Assembly: GCF_000430845.1 (NCBI RefSeq)
Contig: NZ_KE387264.1
Location: forward strand, 188,750 to 252,749
Origin: Chryseobacterium gregarium DSM 19109
Lineage (GTDB): Bacteria > Bacteroidota > Bacteroidia > Flavobacteriales > Weeksellaceae
Direction of reading: 5' to 3'
DNA length: 64,000 bases
Shown here piece by piece: positions 9,068 through 17,410 of the stretch. Position 1 is the stretch's first letter. The number at the start of each line of letters is the position of its first letter. Made by a program: the position numbers and the translations under genes. The notes below the pieces were generated by a model that did no database searches, was not told the DNA's origin, and saw only the letters and a program-made list of their open reading frames with translations.

Positions 9068-11443
9068 ATGAACAAAAAATCTCTGATATTATTTTTAGGC
9101 TTTACCACAATGGCTTTCGGGCAGGTAAAGAAAAATGTCAGCTACTTTCCGCTCAACAAGGTTCATCTGTCCGAAAGTGTTTTCAGCAAAGCGATGCAGA
9201 CCGATGAAAAATATATTCTGTTGATGGATGCAGACCGTCTTCTTGCACCTTATCTGAAAGAAGCCGGACTGAAACCCAAAAAAGAAAACTACCCCAATTG
9301 GGAAAATACCGGATTGGATGGTCACGTAGGCGGTCATTACATTTCAGCTTTGGCATTGATGTATGCTTCCACAGGCGATCCAAAAGTCAAGCAGCGTTTG
9401 GATTATATGATTGATGAGCTGGAGCTGTGCCAGAATCTTTCAGGAAACGGGTACCTTTCCGGCGTACCGAACGGTAAAAAAGTCTGGAAAGAAATTGCCG
9501 ACGGAAACATTCGTGCGGCAACTTTCGGGTTGAATGACCGATGGGTTCCTTTGTATAACATTCACAAAATTTATTCGGGTTTGCGGGATGCCTATTGGTA
9601 TGCAGACAGTGAGAAGGCAAAAAAAATACTGATAAAGCTTACGGATTGGATGGCTGATGAAGTTTCCGGACTTTCCGATGAACAGATTCAGGATATGCTT
9701 CGCAGTGAGCACGGCGGTCTGAATGAAGTTTTTGCTGATGTTTACGACATTACAAAAAATCCGAAATATCTCAAGCTTGCCCATCGTTTTTCACATCTTG
9801 CCATTTTAAATCCATTGTTGATTCAGGAAGATAAACTCACAGGAATCCATGCCAATACACAGATTCCGAAAGTGATTGGTTTCAAGAGGATTGCAGATTT
9901 GGAACATAATAAAGAATGGAGCAATGCCGCCGATTTTTTCTGGACGAATGTTACTCAAAAAAGGTCAGCAATTATTGGGGGAAACAGTGTAAGCGAGCAT
10001 TTTAATCCGATCAATGATTTCAGCGGAATGATTAAAAGTATCGAAGGTCCCGAAACCTGCAATACGTATAATATGCTGAAGCTCTCCAAAGAATTGTATG
10101 CGACCAATCCAAAATCGTCGTATGTAGATTATTACGAACGGGCTTTGTATAACCATATTCTTTCCACGCAAAATCCCGACAAAGGCGGTTTTGTCTACTT
10201 CACACCGATGCGTCCCGGTCATTACAGGGTTTATTCCCAGCCTGAAACCAGTTTTTGGTGTTGCGTAGGTTCGGGAATGGAAAATCACGCCAAATATGGT
10301 GAAATGATTTATGCGTATTCTGATGAAGATTTGTACGTGAACTTGTTTATTCCATCAATCTTAAAATGGTCTGAAAAGAAAATAGTTCTGAGGCAGGAAA
10401 ATAATTTCCCTGAAAATCCATCGACAAAATTAGTTTTTAATCTGGCTCCGAAATCAACTGTAAATTTAAAATTAAGAGCACCGGAATGGGCAAAAGTTTC
10501 TGAAATTACCATTTCGGTCAATGGAAAAAATGTCAATGTTCCTGTTGATGTCGAAGGTTATTTTACCATTACAAGAAAATGGAAGAAAGGCGATGTTGTC
10601 GAAATGAAAATGCCGATGCATCTCTCCGCAGAACAGCTTCCTGACCATTCGGATTATTTTGCGTTTAAATATGGACCTATCGTTTTAGCTGCCAAATACG
10701 GAAAAGAAAATCAGGACGGACTTTTCGCCGATGACAGCAGAGGTGGACATATTGCACACGGACTACAAATTCCTTTGAATGAAATTCCTACAATTTTGGG
10801 CAGTTCAACTTCGGTTTTAAGTCACTTGGAAACAATAAATGGTAAAGATTTAACTTTCAGATTAAAAGGTTTGTATCCTCAGAATAAATTCAGCAACGGA
10901 TTGGAATTGGTTCCGTTTTATAAAATTCAGGAAGAGCGCTACATCATCTATTTTCCGCAGGCGAATCAGGATGAAATCGAAATCATTCAAAAACAGAAAG
11001 CCAGAGAAGAAGAGGAAATCAGAAAACTGGATAACATCACGACTGATAAAATTCAACTAGGTGAGCAGCAGCCGGAATCTGATCATTTCATCGACAGCAA
11101 AGATTCCAACATCGGTTATATGGAAGACCGCCATTTCCGTGAGGCAAAAGGCTGGTTCAGCTATCAGATGAGAAACAAAGATAAAAATGCAAAATACCTG
11201 TATCTTCTTTATTTTGATGCCAATAACAACCGAACTTTGAATATGGAAATCAATGGAATAAAAGCGATTTCTAAAAATTTCGACGGGAAATTGGGAAGCT
11301 CTCCGCAATCGTTATTAATCCCGGTTCCGGAATCTGAAAGTCGTAAAGAAGTTCTTACGGTAAAATTTAATTCAGGCGAAAAATCGCTTACACCGAAAAT
11401 CATCGAGGTAAGATTGCTGACCCAAATGCCAGATAAAAACTAA
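9068..11443 (+). CDS. Secreted glycoside hydrolase family 127 (beta-L-arabinofuranosidase type)
   Basis: Predicted exo-acting enzyme that removes beta-L-arabinofuranosyl or related pentose residues. A signal peptide (MNKKSLILFLGFTTMAFGQ) precedes an (alpha/alpha)6 barrel of about 500 residues. Active-site signatures are GPETCNTYNMLKLSKEL, giving E-x-C, and FWCCVGSGMENHAKYGEM, giving the Cys-Cys pair. These match the Zn-thiolate catalytic centre known for GH127. Beta domains follow, and the 791-residue length includes a C-terminal extra domain from about 680. It opens a run of hemicellulose genes and is divergent from araR, so AraR control is plausible. Confidence 0.92.
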   Translation: MNKKSLILFLGFTTMAFGQVKKNVSYFPLNKVHLSESVFSKAMQTDEKYILLMDADRLLAPYLKEAGLKPKKENYPNWENTGLDGHVGGHYISALALMYASTGDPKVKQRLDYMIDELELCQNLSGNGYLSGVPNGKKVWKEIADGNIRAATFGLNDRWVPLYNIHKIYSGLRDAYWYADSEKAKKILIKLTDWMADEVSGLSDEQIQDMLRSEHGGLNEVFADVYDITKNPKYLKLAHRFSHLAILNPLLIQEDKLTGIHANTQIPKVIGFKRIADLEHNKEWSNAADFFWTNVTQKRSAIIGGNSVSEHFNPINDFSGMIKSIEGPETCNTYNMLKLSKELYATNPKSSYVDYYERALYNHILSTQNPDKGGFVYFTPMRPGHYRVYSQPETSFWCCVGSGMENHAKYGEMIYAYSDEDLYVNLFIPSILKWSEKKIVLRQENNFPENPSTKLVFNLAPKSTVNLKLRAPEWAKVSEITISVNGKNVNVPVDVEGYFTITRKWKKGDVVEMKMPMHLSAEQLPDHSDYFAFKYGPIVLAAKYGKENQDGLFADDSRGGHIAHGLQIPLNEIPTILGSSTSVLSHLETINGKDLTFRLKGLYPQNKFSNGLELVPFYKIQEERYIIYFPQANQDEIEIIQKQKAREEEEIRKLDNITTDKIQLGEQQPESDHFIDSKDSNIGYMEDRHFREAKGWFSYQMRNKDKNAKYLYLLYFDANNNRTLNMEINGIKAISKNFDGKLGSSPQSLLIPVPESESRKEVLTVKFNSGEKSLTPKIIEVRLLTQMPDKN

Positions 11444-11470
11444 AAATAAACTTCAGAATTCAAACTTGCT

Positions 11471-13384
11471 ATGAAAAACAGAATCTTTTTTAAAATATTA
11501 ATTTTATTCGTAGGCTCATTATGCATTTCTTTGATTGAAGCCAAAATTACACTTCCGGCATTGGTTTCAGACGGAATGGTTTTGCAGAGAAATCAAAAAC
11601 TGAATGTCTGGGGAAAGGCCGATGCTGGAGAAAAAGTGGAAGTGAAATTCCTCAATAAAAATTATAAAACCACCGCTGATCCAACCGGAAACTGGAAAAT
11701 CACACTTCCCGAGCAAAAAGCTGGAGGTCCTTACACGATGACCATCAATGAAATTATATTGAAAGATATTCTCATCGGCGACGTTTGGCTCGCTTCAGGA
11801 CAGTCGAATATGGAGCTGCCAATGCGCAGACTGACTCCGCTTTATGCGAATGAAATTAAAAATGCAAATAACCAGAACATCAGATTTTTCACGGTTCCTC
11901 AAAAATATAATTTTAAATCGCCTCAGACGGAGCTTGATGGCGGTAAATGGGAGGCAACAAATCCACAGACCATTCTTAATTTCTCCGGAGTTGCCTATTT
12001 TTTCGCAAAACATTTAAGTGAAAAAAATAAAGTGGCTGTTGGAATTATCCATGCAAGTTTGGGCGGTTCCCCGATTCAGGCGTGGATGGATGAAAATTCT
12101 CTTAAAAAATACCCTGAATATCTGGACGAAGCCAAAAAATGGCAGAATGATGATTTGATAAAATCTACCGAATCGGGAGAACAGGCGTTAAGTAAAGCAT
12201 GGTACACAGAACTCGACCAAACGGATATCGGACTGAATCAGCATTGGGAAAATTTTGACCTCAACGATTCTGATTGGAAAACAATGAATATTCCAGGTTC
12301 TTGGGAAGATAAAGAAGGTTCTTTTGAAGGTTCAGTTTGGTTCCGAAAAGAAATTAATTTAACCAAAAATCAGGCAGGAAAAGCTGCTTTTTTAAATTTA
12401 GGAAGAATAAAAGATGCCGATGTCACGTACATCAACGGAACAAAAGTAGGCAATGTAACTTATGAATATCCGCCACGTTGGTATGATATTCCGGCAGGTG
12501 TTTTAAAAGAAGGAAAAAATGTAATTGCGGTAAGAATTTCCAACGGAAGCGGAAAAGGGCAGTTCATTGCAGATAAGCCTTATTACCTTGAAATTGACGG
12601 CAATAAAATCGATCTAAAAACCGAATGGAAATATAAAATCGGCGCTAAAATGGAAAAAATGGCTCCCGGACAGACATTTATCCGCTGGAAACCGACCGGA
12701 TTGTACAACTCAATGATCAATCCTTTAATCAATTATAATATCAAAGGCGCCATTTGGTATCAGGGCGAAAGCAACACCGGAAAACCAAAAGAATACGGCG
12801 ATCTGCTGACCACAATGATTACCGATTGGCGAAACAAATGGAACCAGAAAGATTTACCTTTCTTCACCGTACAATTGGCTAATTTTATGGAGCCGAAGAA
12901 AGAACCTGTGGAAAGCAACTGGGCAGAACTGAGAGAACAGCAGCGCCAGGCTTCTCTAAAAGTTCCGAACACCGGACTTGCCGTAATTATTGATTTGGGA
13001 GAGTGGAACGATATTCATCCTTTAAACAAAAAATCAGTCGGTGACAGATTGGCTTTGCAGGCGCTTAAAGTTGCTGACAAAAAGAATATTATCGCTGACG
13101 GACCGGTGTATCAATCCATGAAAGTGGAAGGAAATAAAATCATGCTGTCCTTTAAAACCGGAACCGATGATTTTAGACCGGTTTCTGAACTGAAAGGCTT
13201 TGCCATCAAAGGCAAAGACGGAAAATACGGGTGGGCCAAAGCAAAAATCGAAGGCAATAAAATCATGCTCTGGAACGACAACATTTCAAATCCTGTTTCC
13301 GTAAGATACGATTGGGCAGACAATCCCGACGGAAATCTGAAAAATAAGGCAGGACTTCCCGCATCGCCTTTCACAACAGAATAA
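11471..13384 (+). CDS. Secreted sialate O-acetylesterase-like carbohydrate esterase (SGNH fold)
   Basis: Predicted periplasmic or secreted acetylesterase acting on plant polysaccharide, 637 residues after an N-terminal signal peptide. SGNH motifs are visible: DVWLASGQSNMELPM near residue 105 with the nucleophile Ser, GAIWYQGESNTGKP near 430, and DLGEWNDIHPLNKKSVGDRLA near 515 with the catalytic Asp/His region. A jelly-roll insertion resembling GH2 sugar-binding domains sits around 250-370 (DSDWKTMNIPGSW, VWFRKEINL). Although the family is named for sialate, the neighbours argue for acetylated xylan or arabinoxylan as substrate. It lies 27 bases after GH127. Confidence 0.88.
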   Translation: MKNRIFFKILILFVGSLCISLIEAKITLPALVSDGMVLQRNQKLNVWGKADAGEKVEVKFLNKNYKTTADPTGNWKITLPEQKAGGPYTMTINEIILKDILIGDVWLASGQSNMELPMRRLTPLYANEIKNANNQNIRFFTVPQKYNFKSPQTELDGGKWEATNPQTILNFSGVAYFFAKHLSEKNKVAVGIIHASLGGSPIQAWMDENSLKKYPEYLDEAKKWQNDDLIKSTESGEQALSKAWYTELDQTDIGLNQHWENFDLNDSDWKTMNIPGSWEDKEGSFEGSVWFRKEINLTKNQAGKAAFLNLGRIKDADVTYINGTKVGNVTYEYPPRWYDIPAGVLKEGKNVIAVRISNGSGKGQFIADKPYYLEIDGNKIDLKTEWKYKIGAKMEKMAPGQTFIRWKPTGLYNSMINPLINYNIKGAIWYQGESNTGKPKEYGDLLTTMITDWRNKWNQKDLPFFTVQLANFMEPKKEPVESNWAELREQQRQASLKVPNTGLAVIIDLGEWNDIHPLNKKSVGDRLALQALKVADKKNIIADGPVYQSMKVEGNKIMLSFKTGTDDFRPVSELKGFAIKGKDGKYGWAKAKIEGNKIMLWNDNISNPVSVRYDWADNPDGNLKNKAGLPASPFTTE

Positions 13385-13425
13385 TTATTAAACTAAACAT
13401 ATAAAAATAAAGGCAGATTGATTTT

Positions 13426-13470
13426 AATCTATGATCTCTTTGTCTACCATCTATCTAATATCTGATTTCA
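13426..13470. repeat. Intergenic TCTAATATCTA-type repeat
   Basis: A second member of the AT-rich CTAATATCT-like repeat group, placed immediately before the symporter start codon, as at 5911 and 16314. Confidence 0.5.
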
Positions 13471-13471
13471 T

Positions 13472-14926
13472 ATGAACAACTCATCTCAAAAAATATCTGT
13501 CGTTGAGAAAATCGGCTACAGTTTAGGAGATCTAGCTGCCAACCTGGTATTCCAGACTCTGGTAACGTATTTAGCTTATTTTTACACCGATATTTACGGA
13601 TTAAAACCGGAAGATGCCTCTATTATTACGCTGAGCGTAGGATTATTGGCTGGTTTTGTCTTCAACCCTTTAATTGGTGCTTTGGCAGACCGGACACGAA
13701 CAAAATGGGGAAAATTCCGTCCTTGGATTTTACTTTCTGCAATTCCGTTGGGTGCAGCGGCACTTTTTGCCTTCAGCACACCCGATTTTTCATATAAAGG
13801 AAAAATGATTTACGCTGCAGTTACTTACTCGCTCTTATTATTGCTTTATGCGGCTAATAATTTACCGTATGCCGCTTTGAGTGGCGTGATTACAGGCGAT
13901 ATGAGCGAAAGGAACAGTATTTCCTCTTACCGCTTTGTGGCTGTAATGTTTGCGCAATTCTTCGTTCAGGTATTTATGCTGCCGATTATCTTGTCTGCCG
14001 GGCACGGTGACAAAGCTGCCGGAATCGAAGTCGTAATGACCTGGCTGGCCATCATCGGAACAGTAATGCTGTTGATCACTTTTCTCACGACCAAAGAAAG
14101 AGTCATTCCAAAACCGGAGCAGGAATCGACCTTAGGTGCCGATTTAAAGGATTTGAAGAAAAACAAACCGTGGATTATAATGTTGGTGGTTACGGCATTG
14201 ATTTTCATTACATTGGCAATGAAAGGCGGATCCTATGTTTACTATTTCAATAATTATGTAGATGAAGCTTCACTTCAGCAATTTATATCGCCGATTACCA
14301 ATTTCTTCAATTCCATCGGAATGAACTTCTTCGGAGAAGATCCTCGTTCAGCAGGTTTCGGGTTGTTCAATGCAGGCGGAATTATTATGATGATTGTTGG
14401 AATTACTTTCTCCAAAAAGTTTGCTGATAAATATGGCAAAAGAGATGCGTTTATCGCTTCACTGTTTATTTCAACGTTATTTGTATTAGCATTTATATTT
14501 TACCCACCAAAATCGGTTGGGTTAATGTTTTTATCCCAAATTTTACACGGTTTCTTCTACGGAATTGGAACACCATTGCTTTGGGCAATGATTGCCGACG
14601 TTGCCGATTTCTCTGAATGGAAAAACAACAGACGGGCAACCGCCATTATTTTCTCGGCAATGATGGTTGGTTTGAAAGTGGGATTAAGCATCGGAAGCTC
14701 ATTGGTTGCGTTAATTATCGGGAAATACGGTTACATTTCATCAGAAGGTGCAATGAGCGTTGTTCAGCCGGAAAGTGTTTCTGCAGGTGCAAAAATGTTA
14801 GTCAGTGTGTTTCCGTCCATCCCGTTCTTTTTAGCGTGTGGTTTGCTGATGTTCTACGAAATCAATAAGAAAAAAGAAATCGAAATCGAGCACGATCTTA
14901 AAGAAAGAAGAAAAGCGAAAGATTAA
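13472..14926 (+). CDS. GPH family cation:glycoside/pentoside symporter (MFS)
   Basis: Predicted inner-membrane importer of xylosides or other pentosides with 12 hydrophobic segments in 484 residues. GPH signatures are KIGYSLGDLAANLVFQ at the N-terminus, GALADRTRTKWGKFRPWIL near 70-88, the NNLPYAALSGVITGDMSERNS segment near 130-150, and MIADVADFSEWKNNRRAT near 375-392. Placement between an esterase and a GH10 xylanase suggests that xylo-oligosaccharides or aldouronates enter by this carrier after release in the periplasm. Confidence 0.92.
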   Translation: MNNSSQKISVVEKIGYSLGDLAANLVFQTLVTYLAYFYTDIYGLKPEDASIITLSVGLLAGFVFNPLIGALADRTRTKWGKFRPWILLSAIPLGAAALFAFSTPDFSYKGKMIYAAVTYSLLLLLYAANNLPYAALSGVITGDMSERNSISSYRFVAVMFAQFFVQVFMLPIILSAGHGDKAAGIEVVMTWLAIIGTVMLLITFLTTKERVIPKPEQESTLGADLKDLKKNKPWIIMLVVTALIFITLAMKGGSYVYYFNNYVDEASLQQFISPITNFFNSIGMNFFGEDPRSAGFGLFNAGGIIMMIVGITFSKKFADKYGKRDAFIASLFISTLFVLAFIFYPPKSVGLMFLSQILHGFFYGIGTPLLWAMIADVADFSEWKNNRRATAIIFSAMMVGLKVGLSIGSSLVALIIGKYGYISSEGAMSVVQPESVSAGAKMLVSVFPSIPFFLACGLLMFYEINKKKEIEIEHDLKERRKAKD

Positions 14927-15191
14927 TGAAGTGGAAGTGAAATAATAAAAATTTGAGCAGCTGATCCGTGTTCCACTCCCGCTTTTTTGTTCTGCTCCGC
15001 TTCACAAAAAGAGCTCCGTTCAAGCCGGGCTGCGAGCGATTCAGCGTATTAAAAAGCCTTGTCAGGGCTTAAAAGTAACTTTATGTGAACTTTTGTATTT
15101 CTTCGCTGAGTTTACGCCTTTGCGAACTTTAAAAATATAGTAGTCAAAAAAATCTTTGCGTGCTTTGCGTTTAAATTTTAAAAAAATAATT
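14927..15191. repeat. Intergenic region with REP-like and CTTTGCG repeats
   Basis: No gene is visible. The stretch around 14970-15060 contains imperfect dyads (AAAGAGCTCCGTTCAAGCCGG-like, GCTGCGAGCGATTCAGCG) and a short hairpin AGCCTTGTCAGGGCT. Around 15105-15175 the words CTTTGCGAACTTT and CTTTGCGTGCTTTGCG repeat. Both types look like scattered repeats of this bacterial group. Promoter elements for the xylanase gene are not separable from the repeat by eye. Confidence 0.5.
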
Positions 15192-16313
15192 ATGAAAAAA
15201 ATAGTCGCATTATTAGGAATTTTAACCTTGACCGTCTCGTGCAAGACAGCCAACACGCCAACTTCCAACGATTCACTTAAAAATGCATTCAAAAATAAAT
15301 TCTACATCGGAACAGCAATGAGTCTTCCACAGATCCACGAAACGGAGGTAAAATCGGTGGAGATTATCAAAAATCAGTTCAGTTCCATTGTTGCAGAAAA
15401 CTGTATGAAATCAATGTTCCTTCAACCTGAGGAAGGCAAATTCTTTTTTGATGATGCCGACAGGTTTGTTGATTTCGGCGAGAAAAATAAAATGTTTATC
15501 ATCGGTCACACCTTGATTTGGCATTCCCAATTACCCAAATGGTTTTTCGTAGACAAAGACGGAAAAGACGTTTCTCCGGAAGTTTTAAAGCAAAGAATGA
15601 AAAGTCACATCACCACAATTGTCAGTAGATACAAAGGCCGTGTGAAAGGTTGGGATGTGGTTAATGAAGCTATAATGGAAGACGGTTCTTACCGCAAAAG
15701 TAAATTCTACGAGATTCTTGGTGAAGAATTTATTCCACTGGCATTTCAGTATGCTCAGGAAGCAGATCCAAATGCAGAACTCTATTACAATGATTATAAC
15801 GAATGGCATCCCGGAAAAGTAAAAACTGTAAGCAAAATGGTTCAGACTTTAAAATCCAGAGGAATTCGTATCGATGGAGTAGGAATGCAGACTCATGTTG
15901 GTCTTGATACGCCAACCCTTGGTGAATACGAAAAAGCAATTCTTGACTACACAGCAAACGGCGTAAAAGTGAATGTTACTGAAATGGAAATCAGCGCACT
16001 TCCGTCACCTTGGGGAACTTCTGCCAACGTTTCGGATAAAGTAGAATATGAAGCAAAAATGAATCCTTACACGGCAGGTCTTCCCGAAAATGTAAAAACA
16101 GAATGGGAAAACCGTTATCTGGATTTTTTCAGATTATTCCTGAAACATCAGGATAAAATCCGAAGAGTAACCTTGTGGGGAACGACTGATGCCCAATCCT
16201 GGAAAAACGATTTCCCGGTAAAAGGCAGAACCGATTATCCGTTACTTTTCGACCGAAATAATCAGGCAAAACCTGTGGTGGAAAAAATCATTCAGTTAAC
16301 AAAAGAAAAATAA
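15192..16313 (+). CDS. GH10 endo-1,4-beta-xylanase, lipoprotein
   Basis: Cleaves the xylan backbone. The start at 15192 gives a clean lipoprotein signal peptide (MKKIVALLGILTLTVSC) with the acylated Cys at residue 17; an earlier in-frame ATG at 15156 would add a charged, unsuited leader. GH10 landmarks are FIGTAMSL-like opening, HTLIWHSQLPKWFF, GWDVVNEAIMEDGSYRKSKFY with the acid/base Glu, and GVKVNVTEMEIS with the nucleophile Glu. A final VTLWGTTDAQSW is also typical. At 373 residues it is a single-domain enzyme. It is grouped with GH43, GH67 and a pentoside symporter for arabino-/glucuronoxylan use. Confidence 0.94.
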   Translation: MKKIVALLGILTLTVSCKTANTPTSNDSLKNAFKNKFYIGTAMSLPQIHETEVKSVEIIKNQFSSIVAENCMKSMFLQPEEGKFFFDDADRFVDFGEKNKMFIIGHTLIWHSQLPKWFFVDKDGKDVSPEVLKQRMKSHITTIVSRYKGRVKGWDVVNEAIMEDGSYRKSKFYEILGEEFIPLAFQYAQEADPNAELYYNDYNEWHPGKVKTVSKMVQTLKSRGIRIDGVGMQTHVGLDTPTLGEYEKAILDYTANGVKVNVTEMEISALPSPWGTSANVSDKVEYEAKMNPYTAGLPENVKTEWENRYLDFFRLFLKHQDKIRRVTLWGTTDAQSWKNDFPVKGRTDYPLLFDRNNQAKPVVEKIIQLTKEK

Positions 16314-16345
16314 GTCTAATATCTAGTTTCTAAAATCTAACTTCC
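16314..16345. repeat. Intergenic TCTAATATCTA-type repeat
   Basis: Third copy of the CTAATATCTAGTTTCTAAAATCTA-like repeat class in this window (shown here only in part), again directly ahead of a start codon. Confidence 0.5.
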
Positions 16346-16355
16346 AATTAAAACA

Positions 16356-17321
16356 ATGAAAAAATCAAAATACCTTTTCCCGAAAGATTATATGGCAGAT
16401 CCTTCTGTCCACGTTTTTGAAGGTAAAATCTACATCTATCCGTCCCACGACCGTGAAAGCGGAATCGAAGAAAACGATAACGGAGACCATTTTGATATGA
16501 ATGATTATCACGTTTTCTCTCTTGATGATGTGGAAAACGGCGAAATTACAGACCACGGTGTTGTCCTTTCGGTAAAAGATATTCCGTGGTCGGGAAGACA
16601 GTTGTGGGATTGTGATGTGGCTTTCAAAAATGGCAAATATTATATGTATTTTCCGTTAAAAGATAAAAACGATATTTTCAGAATCGGTGTTGCGGTAAGC
16701 GACAAACCTTACGGACCTTTCATTCCGGAGAAACATCCGATGTTGGGAAGTTACAGTATTGATCCTTGTATTTTAGAAGAAGACGGAAAGCATTATATTT
16801 ATTTCGGTGGAATCTGGGGCGGACAACTGCAACGTTACAGAAACAATAAAGCATTAGAATCAGCGGTAATTCCTAATGATGATGAGCCTGCAATTCCTTC
16901 AAAAGTGGCAATATTAAGTGATGATATGCTGGAATTCGGAGAAGAACCAAAAGATGTTCTTATTCTGGACGAAAATGGAAATCCTCTGCTTCACGGAAAT
17001 AAACACCGTTTCTTCGAGGCTTCTTGGATGCACAAATACAATGGCAAATATTATTTCTCCTATTCTACAGGCGATACCCATTTAATATGTTATGCAATAG
17101 GCGACAATCCTTATGGTCCATTTACTTTTCAAGGAGAAATTCTGACGCCTGTCGTTGGATGGACAACCCATCACAGTATTGTCGAATTTAAAGGAAAATG
17201 GTATCTGTTTTTCCACGATTCTGTTCCAAGTGAAGGGAAAACCTGGCTCAGAAGTATGAAAGTAATAGAATTGGAATATAATGACGATGGTAAAATTAAA
17301 ACCATTGAAGGTTTGGATTAA
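16356..17321 (+). CDS. GH43 family beta-xylosidase/alpha-L-arabinofuranosidase
   Basis: Predicted exo-enzyme trimming xylo-oligosaccharides or arabinosyl side chains, 321 residues forming a five-bladed propeller. The catalytic base motif is MADPSVHVFEGKIYIYPSHD at the N-terminus. The pKa-modulating Asp lies in LGSYSIDPCILEEDGKHYIYFGG. The acid Glu lies in RFFEASWMHKYNGKYYFSYST. No signal peptide is visible, so it probably acts in the cytoplasm on imported sugars, in keeping with the nearby GPH symporter. Confidence 0.92.
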   Translation: MKKSKYLFPKDYMADPSVHVFEGKIYIYPSHDRESGIEENDNGDHFDMNDYHVFSLDDVENGEITDHGVVLSVKDIPWSGRQLWDCDVAFKNGKYYMYFPLKDKNDIFRIGVAVSDKPYGPFIPEKHPMLGSYSIDPCILEEDGKHYIYFGGIWGGQLQRYRNNKALESAVIPNDDEPAIPSKVAILSDDMLEFGEEPKDVLILDENGNPLLHGNKHRFFEASWMHKYNGKYYFSYSTGDTHLICYAIGDNPYGPFTFQGEILTPVVGWTTHHSIVEFKGKWYLFFHDSVPSEGKTWLRSMKVIELEYNDDGKIKTIEGLD

Positions 17322-17410
17322 AATCAATAGGAACGAGCTTTAGCCCGTTTAAAATTACGATATATAATTTGGCTTTAGTCAAAACTTAAATAATTTGAAA
17401 ATATTTAACA
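17322..17410. repeat. Short intergenic REP-like sequence
   Basis: Contains GAGCTTTAGCCCGTTT followed by TTGGCTTTAGTCAAA, a pair of GGCTTTAGCC-like half sites typical of small intergenic repeats in Chryseobacterium-type genomes. No gene is seen. Confidence 0.4.
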
